From: Streptomyces zinciresistens K42
GTDB taxonomy: Bacteria > Actinomycetota > Actinomycetes > Streptomycetales > Streptomycetaceae
DNA: 47,412 nt
Direction of reading: 5' to 3'
Assembly (NCBI RefSeq): GCF_000225525.1
Contig: NZ_AGBF01000038.1
Span: 1 to 47,412 of the forward strand
The notes below the pieces were generated by a model. The model was not told where the DNA came from. It worked only from the letters and a program-made list of their open reading frames with translations, and ran no database searches. This document shows, piece by piece, positions 42,010-47,412 of this stretch. Each line of letters opens with the position of its first letter. Positions within the stretch are counted from its first letter, which is position 1. Position numbers and translations under genes: made by a program.

Positions 42010-42705
42010 ATGACCAGCACGGTCCCCGCGCCAGCAACCCGTACGGCCGACGGCTCGGCCCTTCAGGCGGTGCTCCTGGACATGGACGGCACCCTGGTGG
42101 ACACCGAGGGCTTCTGGTGGGACACCGAGGTCGAGGTCTTCGCCGCCCTCGGCCACACCCTCGACGAGACCTGGCGGCACGTCGTGGTCGGCGGTCCCAT
42201 GACCCGCAGCGCGGGCTTCCTCATCGAGGCCACCGGCGCCGACATCGCCCTCGCCGAGCTCACGGTCCTGCTGAACCAGGGCTTCGAGGACCGTATCGAC
42301 CGGGCCCTGCCGCTGATGCCCGGGGCGGCCAGGCTGCTGGCGGAGCTCGCCGAGTACGAGATCCCGACGGCCCTCGTCTCCGCCTCGCACCGCCGCATCA
42401 TCGACCGCGTGCTCACCTCGCTCGGCCCGCAGCACTTCGCGCTCACCGTCGCCGGCGACGAGGTGGCCCGCACCAAGCCGCACCCCGACCCCTATCTGTT
42501 CGCCGCGGCGGGACTGGGCGCGGATCCGGCCAGGTGCGCCGTCGTCGAGGACACCGCCACGGGCGTCGCCGCCGGCGAGGCGGCCGGCTGCCATGTCGTG
42601 GCCGTGCCGTCCGTCGCCCCCATCACCCCGGCCGCCCGGCGCACCGTGGTGACGTCCCTCGAACACGTCGATCTGGCTTTTCTGCGCGCGCTGATGGCGG
42701 TCTGA
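42010..42705 (+). CDS. HAD-superfamily hydrolase
   Basis: A 231-residue HAD phosphatase of the beta-phosphoglucomutase-like group. Motif I, DMDGTLVDTEG, puts the nucleophile at Asp24 and the general acid at Asp26; SASHRRIIDRVL supplies motif II, KPHPDPYLF the Lys and motif III region, and VVEDTATGVAAGEAAG the final Asp pair. A helical cap lies between. It should dephosphorylate or mutate a small sugar phosphate; the substrate is unknown. AAGGAGG precedes the ATG at ideal distance. Its own strong leader hairpin separates it from metH. Confidence 0.92.
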   Translation: MTSTVPAPATRTADGSALQAVLLDMDGTLVDTEGFWWDTEVEVFAALGHTLDETWRHVVVGGPMTRSAGFLIEATGADIALAELTVLLNQGFEDRIDRALPLMPGAARLLAELAEYEIPTALVSASHRRIIDRVLTSLGPQHFALTVAGDEVARTKPHPDPYLFAAAGLGADPARCAVVEDTATGVAAGEAAGCHVVAVPSVAPITPAARRTVVTSLEHVDLAFLRALMAV

Positions 42706-42933
42706 CAACGCAAATGCGCCGACCGTTCACCCAGCGTGCGGCATCGGCCGGCCGCTGAATTCCGCAAGGGAATTCGAGCGCGTCCGACGGGCCGAATTCC
42801 ACTGCCGGTTCCGCTTGTTCCGTTTGTGATGTTCGCCACTCGGCAAGGGGTCGACAGGTGCCCCGCACTGTGCCCTCCCTCCCCTGGGTGGGGCTTTCGG
42901 CGCACCCTTGTGTCCCGATTGGTGAAACGGTGC

Positions 42934-42961
42934 ACGAAACCTTCCCTGGGAAGGTTTTCGT
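42934..42961 (+). terminator. Strong hairpin with T tract
   Basis: ACGAAACCTTCCC and GGGAAGGTTTTCGT form a 13-bp stem with one bulged T, centred on a single T. In RNA the loop would open to about 5 nt. It could terminate the HAD transcript or a leader RNA from the region before it. Confidence 0.6.
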
Positions 42962-42964
42962 TGC

Positions 42965-43035
42965 GTCCGCGCCCGGTTCCGCAGCGTGATGGAGCCTCAA
43001 CTCCGGTGGCTTCGGACCCTCCTGCGGGCGCGGAC
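42965..43035 (+). ncRNA. Candidate structured RNA closed by an 11-bp stem
   Basis: GTCCGCGCCCG (42965-42975) pairs perfectly with CGGGCGCGGAC (43025-43035). Inside, GGTTCCG can pair with CGGACC (one bulge) and GGAG with CTCC, giving one long branched hairpin of 71 nt. It lies about 100 bp upstream of the binding-protein gene. It could be a leader element, a small RNA or only a terminator; no known family recognised. Confidence 0.3.
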
Positions 43036-43132
43036 TAATCTCGTCGCGAGAACCTCGCCCCTACCCCCGTGATCCGTCGCAACACCCCCTGCATGCCGGG
43101 TACACGGAGTCGACAGCTGGAGAAACCCGAGC

Positions 43133-44737
43133 ATGAACCGCAAGACTTTGGTGCTGCCGGCCGCCATCGGCCTGCTCGCGCCGGTCCTCGCCGCCTGCGG
43201 CGGAACCGACAGCGGTAGCGGCAGTGGTGACGCGATCGTCGTCGGCACCACCGACTCCTTCACGGCCTCGGCCGAGGCTCCCGCGCTGGTCGACCCGGCG
43301 TACGCGTACGACGTCGGTACCTGGAACATCCTGCGGCAGACGGTGCAGACCCTGATGATCCAGCCGCGCGGGGAGGGCAACCCCGTGCCGGAGGCGGCCG
43401 AGAGCTGCGGCTTCACCGACAGCGGCAACGAGCGCTACGCCTGCACGCTGCGCGCGGGCCTGAAGTTCGCCAACGGCGACCCCATCACCGCGGCCGACGT
43501 GAAGTACTCCGTCGAGCGCGCCCTGAGCCTGAAGGCCGACAGCGGTGTCTTCGCGCTGCTGTCCGGCGTCGACACGGTCGAGACCAAGGGCGACCGCGAG
43601 GTCATCTTCCACCTCAAGCGAGCCGACGCCACCTTCCCGTTCAAGCTGTCGACGCCCGTCGCGGGCATCGTCAACGCGAAGGACTACAGCAAGAAGTCCC
43701 TGCGCAACGGCTTCAAGATCGACGGCTCCGGCCCGTACAGCTTCAAGGCCGAGGTGGACGGCGACAAGCTCGTCTCCGCCACGTTCACCAAGAACCCCAA
43801 CTACAAGGGGAGTCTCAAGGTGAACAACGACAAGGTGCAGCTGCGCAACTTCAAGAACGCGGAGGAGATGGGCAGCGCCCTGGACAAGGGTGACATCGAC
43901 GTCATGACCCGCGCGATGTCGCCGTCGCAGATCCAGAAGCTGTCCACCAACTCCAACGACAAGATCGACATGGTCGACATGGCCGGCCTGGAGATCCGCT
44001 ACCTGGCCTTCAACACCAACGACACGACCGTGCGCAGCAAGGCCGTCCGCCAGGCGATGGCCCAGATCGTCGACCGCGGGGAGCTCGTCTCCAAGGTCTA
44101 CGGCTCGCAGGCGGAGCCGCTGTACTCGGTGGTCCCCGCCAGCATCACCGGCCACTCCAACTCGTTCTTCAACAAGTACGGCGACCCCAGCGTCGGCAAG
44201 GCCAGGACCATGCTGCAGAAGGCGGGCATCACCACGCCCGTCAAGCTGACGATGTACTACACCACCGACCACTACGGCTCGGCCACGAAGAAGGAGTTCG
44301 AGCTGCTGCAGAAGCAGCTCAACCGCAGCGGCCTGTTCGACGTCGCCATCAAGGGCGTCCCGTGGACGAAGTTCCGGATCGCGGAGAAGAAGGGCGACTA
44401 CCAGGTCTACGGCATGGGCTGGTTCCCGGACTTCCCGGACGCGGACAACTACATCGCGCCCTTCCTCGACAAGGACAACTTCCTCGGCCTCCCCTACAAC
44501 AACCCCAACATCCGCAACAACCTCATCCCCGAGTCCCGCCGCGTCGCCGACCGCCTGGCGGCCTCCAGCAGCCTGACGGAGATCCAGGACATCGTCGCCT
44601 CCGACGTCCCACTCCTGCCGCTGTGGCAGGGCAAGCAGTTCGTCGCCGCCGGGGACGACATCACGGGCACCCCCTACGTGCTCAACTCCTCCTCGACCCT
44701 CCAGCTGTGGGAGCTCAACCGCGGCGTGAGCGGCTGA
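43133..44737 (+). CDS. ABC transporter substrate-binding lipoprotein (family 5, oligopeptide type)
   Basis: A 534-residue lipoprotein. The signal peptide ends in the lipobox LAAC, with the lipidated Cys near residue 22. The mature part is a SBP family 5 fold: NPVPEAAESC, GLKFANGDPITAADVKYSVERAL, LRYLAFNTND-type EIRYLAFNTNDTTV and GMGWFPDFPDADNYIAPFLD. It should capture oligopeptides or similar solutes outside the membrane. No permease or ATPase gene lies nearby in the window, so it is an orphan here and may work with a transporter encoded elsewhere. Confidence 0.93.
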   Translation: MNRKTLVLPAAIGLLAPVLAACGGTDSGSGSGDAIVVGTTDSFTASAEAPALVDPAYAYDVGTWNILRQTVQTLMIQPRGEGNPVPEAAESCGFTDSGNERYACTLRAGLKFANGDPITAADVKYSVERALSLKADSGVFALLSGVDTVETKGDREVIFHLKRADATFPFKLSTPVAGIVNAKDYSKKSLRNGFKIDGSGPYSFKAEVDGDKLVSATFTKNPNYKGSLKVNNDKVQLRNFKNAEEMGSALDKGDIDVMTRAMSPSQIQKLSTNSNDKIDMVDMAGLEIRYLAFNTNDTTVRSKAVRQAMAQIVDRGELVSKVYGSQAEPLYSVVPASITGHSNSFFNKYGDPSVGKARTMLQKAGITTPVKLTMYYTTDHYGSATKKEFELLQKQLNRSGLFDVAIKGVPWTKFRIAEKKGDYQVYGMGWFPDFPDADNYIAPFLDKDNFLGLPYNNPNIRNNLIPESRRVADRLAASSSLTEIQDIVASDVPLLPLWQGKQFVAAGDDITGTPYVLNSSSTLQLWELNRGVSG

Positions 44738-44750
44738 CGGAAGGCCACAC

Positions 44751-44792
44751 GGACGAGGGCGCCCCTTCCCTGCGGAAGGGGCGCCCTCGTCC
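44751..44792. terminator. Perfect bidirectional terminator
   Basis: A flawless 19-bp stem (GGACGAGGGCGCCCCTTCC and its complement) with the 4-nt loop CTGC. It lies between the convergent binding-protein and response-regulator genes. Confidence 0.92.
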
Positions 44793-44823
44793 GTCACAGC
44801 GCCTCACACGCGCCTCGCGCACC

Positions 44824-45495
44824 TCACTGGGCTCCCGGGCGCACCAGACCGCTCTCGTAGGCGTACACCGCCGCCTGCACCCGGTCCCGCAGCCCCAGCT
44901 TGGTCAGCACATGCCCCACATGTGTCTTCACCGTGGTCTCGCTGACGAACAGGTCGGCCGCGATCTCGGCGTTCGACAGGCCGCGCGCCACCAGCTTGAG
45001 CACCTCCACCTCCCGCTCGGTCAGCGTGTGCAGGGTGTCCGGGACCGGCTCCTCGCCCGAGGGCAGGTGCGTGGCGTACTTGTCCAGCAGCCGGCGCGTG
45101 ATGCTCGGCGCGAGCATCGCCTCGCCCCCCGCGACCACCCGGATCGCCTGCACCAGCTCGTGGGCCGGCGCGTCCTTCAGCAGGAAGCCGCTGGCGCCCG
45201 CCTTCAGCGCCTCCACCACGTACTCGTCGAGATCGAAGGTCGTCAGCACCAGCACCTTCGCCGGGCCGTCGCGACCGGGCCCGGTGATCTGCCGCGTGGC
45301 CTCCACCCCGTCCATCCGGGGCATCCGGATGTCCATCAGGACCACGTCGGGCTGCAGGGCCCGCACCTGGTCGAGGGCCTGGAGGCCGTCGCCGGCCTCG
45401 CCCACGACCGCGATTTCCTGCTCCGCCTCCAGGATCATCCGGAAGCCGGTACGCAGCAGCGGCTGGTCGTCGACCAGTAGGACGCGGATGGCCAC
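44824..45495 (-). CDS. NarL/LuxR-family response regulator
   Basis: A 223-residue regulator. The receiver domain has the acidic pair in LLVDDQPLLRTGF, the phosphorylation Asp near residue 54 in VLMDIRMPRMDG, and the conserved Lys in GFLLKDAPAHELV. The C-terminal LuxR helix-turn-helix is TLTEREVEVLKLVARG...SNAEIAADLFVSETTVKTHV. Such regulators normally pair with a histidine kinase, but the adjacent gene is a nuclease, so it appears orphan in this window. Target genes unknown. Confidence 0.94.
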   Translation of the reverse strand: MAIRVLLVDDQPLLRTGFRMILEAEQEIAVVGEAGDGLQALDQVRALQPDVVLMDIRMPRMDGVEATRQITGPGRDGPAKVLVLTTFDLDEYVVEALKAGASGFLLKDAPAHELVQAIRVVAGGEAMLAPSITRRLLDKYATHLPSGEEPVPDTLHTLTEREVEVLKLVARGLSNAEIAADLFVSETTVKTHVGHVLTKLGLRDRVQAAVYAYESGLVRPGAQ

Positions 45496-45570
45496 GTGAG
45501 TCTCCTTCGCTCGTCCGGCCCCATTCTGCCCTGCGCGCCCCCGCCGGACGCGCCCGCCCCGACCCCGCGC

Positions 45571-46551
45571 CTACCGCGGCACCGCCCCCGCGGCGTCCCC
45601 CTCCGCCGCGCGCAGCGGCAGCGGATACGGCGGGGGAGTGCCGCCGAACTCCGGGCAGTGGGCCCGGTGGTCGCACCAGCCGCACAGCTTGGTCGGCCGC
45701 GGCCGCCACTCGCCCGTCTCCGTCGCCTGCCGGATCGCCTCCCACAGGGCCAGCAGCTTGCGCTCGACCCGCTCCAGGTCGGCGAGGAGCGGGTCGTACG
45801 TCAGCACGTCGCCGCTGCCCAGGTACACCAGCTGGAGCCGGCGCGGGACGACCCCCTTCAGCCGCCACACCACCAGGGCGTAGAACTTCATCTGGAACAG
45901 CGCGCCCTCCGCGTACTCCGGGCGGGGCGCCTTGCCGGTCTTGTAGTCGACGATCCGCACCTCACCGGTGGGCGCGACGTCGACCCGGTCGATGATGCCG
46001 CGCAGCCGCAGCCCCGACTCCAGCTCGGCCTCGACGAACAGCTCACGCTCGGCCGGCTCCAGCCGCGTCGGGTCCTCCAGCCCGAACCACCGCTCGACCA
46101 GCTGCTCGGCCTCGCCCAGCCAGGCCGCCAGCCGCTCGCCCTCGGGATCGTCCGCGAACAGCTCCACGACCTCGGGCCTGCTCTCCCGCAGCCGGTCCCA
46201 CTGCCCGGGGATCAGCGACTTCGCCCGGGGAGCCGTCCGCTCGGCGGCCGGCGCGTCGAACAGCCGCTCAAGCACCGCGTGCACCAGCGTGCCCTTGGTG
46301 GCCGCGGCGCTCGGCTTCTCCGGCAACCGGTCGATCACCCGGAACCGGTACAGCAACGGGCACTGCATGAAGTCACTGGCACGCGAGGGCGACAACGAGG
46401 CCCGCGCTCTCGCGGGAGCGGCGGCCGGCTCCGCGGCCTCCCCGCCCGCCGCGGCGCCGCCCGCCCCCGCCGGGTACTCGTCCGCCACCGGTGCCGTGAC
46501 CGGCGCGCTGCCGCCGCCGTCCGCGGCGGCGCCCTCCGTGCTCGTCTCCAT
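45571..46551 (-). CDS. RecB-like PD-(D/E)XK nuclease with iron-sulfur motif
   Basis: A 326-residue protein of the RecB-family exonuclease group. After a 50-residue disordered start, SPSRASDFMQCPLLYRFR contains Cys64, and CGWCDHRAHC near the C-terminus gives the other three cysteines of a 4Fe-4S cluster as in AddB-type nucleases. The catalytic motif is GIIDRVDV followed by VRIVDYKTGK, with Asp and Lys in place. It probably cuts DNA in repair, with no helicase partner in the window. It lies 75 bp upstream of the response regulator on the same strand. Confidence 0.92.
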   Translation of the reverse strand: METSTEGAAADGGGSAPVTAPVADEYPAGAGGAAAGGEAAEPAAAPARARASLSPSRASDFMQCPLLYRFRVIDRLPEKPSAAATKGTLVHAVLERLFDAPAAERTAPRAKSLIPGQWDRLRESRPEVVELFADDPEGERLAAWLGEAEQLVERWFGLEDPTRLEPAERELFVEAELESGLRLRGIIDRVDVAPTGEVRIVDYKTGKAPRPEYAEGALFQMKFYALVVWRLKGVVPRRLQLVYLGSGDVLTYDPLLADLERVERKLLALWEAIRQATETGEWRPRPTKLCGWCDHRAHCPEFGGTPPPYPLPLRAAEGDAAGAVPR

Positions 46552-46724
46552 GACCCCAGACCATACGGCCCGCGACTGACAGTGACCCAGCCGCAGGCGT
46601 CACGATCGGCCCGCGGTGGGAACTCGGGGGGTGCCGGGGCGAGACCGGTCACCCCGGCCGCATACCATCGACCAGAGACCGACCGCCCGGCAGGCGCGGA
46701 CGACGCTTCGAACGAGGGGACACC

Positions 46725-47412
46725 GTGGACGAGAGCGGCGGGAGCGGCCAGCCGCGCTCCGGTACCGACGAGTCGACCGAGCGCCGAGCAGACCGCGCGA
46801 CTTCGAGCACCGACCCCGCACGCCCCGAACAGCCCGGCGCGACACGGCGATCCGAGGAAGCGGCCGACGCCCCGCCGCCGAAGCCCGCCGGGCCCCACGC
46901 GGACGGCGATTCCGGTGCGGACGCCGAGACTCGTACGGACGGCGAGCACCGCGGGGACGGCGAGTCCGGTACGGACGGCGAGACTGCTACGGAAGGCGAG
47001 CACCGCGGGGACGACAGGCCCAGTGCGGGCGGCGAGGCCGCGCAGGCGTCGCCGAACGCCCCCACTGCGGCCGCCCCCACCGCGAAGGCGCCCGCCCCTG
47101 CTCCCGTCGACACCCCCGCCCGGCAGGACGGCACGGCGGAGCGGGAACCGGCACCCGCGGACACGGGCGCACATGCCGAGGCGCCCGACCGTCCGGCCGC
47201 GGACAACCGTCCGGCCGCGGACAACCGTCCGGCCGCGGACAACCGCCCGGACACGGTCAAGCGGCCCGCAGCGGCCGGGCGTCCGGAGGCCGCCCAACAG
47301 CCGGCCGGGAACTCGCGTCCGGACTTGGCCGAGCGCCCCGCCGCCGACGAGCGCCCGGGAGCCGCCGAGCGCCCCGGCGCGGTCACGCGCCCGTACGCGG
47401 ACGAGCGGCCGG
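46725..47412 (+). CDS. N-terminal part of a long disordered protein, cut by window end
   Basis: An open reading frame starts at the GTG at 46725 behind AGGGGA and runs without a stop to the window end, at least 229 codons. A -10-like TACCAT lies at 46663-46668. The visible part is Gly/Asp/Glu/Arg/Pro-rich and disordered, with DGE and RPAADN repeats. It has no recognisable domain; any folded domain must lie beyond the edge. Codon use has strong GC bias at third positions, supporting a real gene. Divergent from the RecB-like gene. Confidence 0.72.
   Translation, partial: MDESGGSGQPRSGTDESTERRADRATSSTDPARPEQPGATRRSEEAADAPPPKPAGPHADGDSGADAETRTDGEHRGDGESGTDGETATEGEHRGDDRPSAGGEAAQASPNAPTAAAPTAKAPAPAPVDTPARQDGTAEREPAPADTGAHAEAPDRPAADNRPAADNRPAADNRPDTVKRPAAAGRPEAAQQPAGNSRPDLAERPAADERPGAAERPGAVTRPYADERP
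47190..47243 (+). repeat. 18-bp tandem repeat, three copies
   Basis: CGTCCGGCCGCGGACAAC repeats exactly three times (47190, 47208, 47226) and encodes RPAADN in the partial ORF. More divergent copies of the same kind follow downstream. Confidence 0.92.

Larger units (their letters stand above)
42706..43132. other. Intergenic region with several strong secondary structures
   Basis: No gene is seen in these 427 bp. They hold GAATTCC/GGAATTC (42757-42775), a TCCCC/GGGGC stem near 42890, a long terminator-type stem at 42934-42961, and an 11-bp inverted repeat at 42965-43035. TAATCT at 43036-43041 is a possible -10 for the binding-protein gene downstream. Confidence 0.55.

Noticed and set aside
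38218..42708. A 1,496-codon open frame antisense to metH and the HAD gene
   Set aside because: It mirrors codon bias of metH on the other strand and has Val/Leu/Gly/Asp-rich, unfolded-looking composition; typical high-GC antisense ORF.

Overview
The window is high-GC actinobacterial DNA with the gene set and order of a Streptomyces chromosome arm. The evidence is two chaplin genes with an LAQTG sortase signal, the gylR-glpFKD glycerol cluster next to metH, mshC of mycothiol biosynthesis, a PAC2 protein, DUF3090, DUF5703 and SCO1664-family proteins, leaderless-looking promoters, GTG starts and near-saturated GC at third codon positions. No phage, transposase, integrase or CRISPR array was found.

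Layout, left to right. 0.1-3.5 kb: a Nudix hydrolase, a DMT-type transporter, and a molybdopterin oxidoreductase overlapping a cytochrome b membrane partner. 3.5-6.6 kb: gluconate uptake and phosphorylation (gntP, gntK) diverging from a GntR-type regulator, with a small repeat-containing ORF after gntP. 6.6-12.3 kb: a minus-strand operon of a Pls/PosA-type non-ribosomal peptide synthetase, an M1 zinc metallopeptidase and a YchJ/SEC-C protein, each pair overlapping by 13 bp; it lies just downstream of a tRNA-Leu(GAG) gene. 12.8-15.6 kb: an M20 peptidase and chaplins ChpH and ChpC, the latter with a run of 27 Gly-Asn-Pro triplets before its sorting signal. 15.7-23.3 kb: conserved streptomycete genes (DUF5703, an acidic protein, a degenerate RecD-like protein, aldo/keto reductase, F420-type oxidoreductase, ferritin-like protein, CorA).

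23.3-28.4 kb: a phosphomutase-like histidine phosphatase, DUF3090, an SCO1664-family kinase-like protein and mshC, with a PAC2 protein convergent to them. 28.6-32.3 kb: an accessory-looking pair, a FadR-type regulator and a large membrane NACHT NTPase. 32.7-38.1 kb: the glycerol regulon (glpF-glpK-glpD and gylR) with repeated candidate GylR operators. 38.2-44.8 kb: metH with a structured leader, a HAD hydrolase with a strong hairpin leader, and an orphan oligopeptide-type binding lipoprotein behind a long structured intergenic region. 44.8-47.4 kb: an orphan LuxR-type response regulator, a RecB-like Fe-S nuclease, and the 5' part of a long disordered protein cut by the window end. Bases 1-87 hold no gene I can assign.

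The most interesting system is the synthetase/peptidase operon. The adenylation-domain specificity residues, counted against GrsA, read DAESIGTVVK, very close to the lysine code. The C-terminal half has six hydrophobic segments and three hexapeptide-type domains, the architecture of epsilon-poly-L-lysine synthetase. A zinc metallopeptidase directly coupled to it would fit a built-in polymer-trimming or self-protection enzyme. Other points of note are a candidate for the missing mycothiol-pathway phosphatase beside mshC, a RecD-like protein that has lost its ATPase motifs, and several strong unexplained RNA hairpins.
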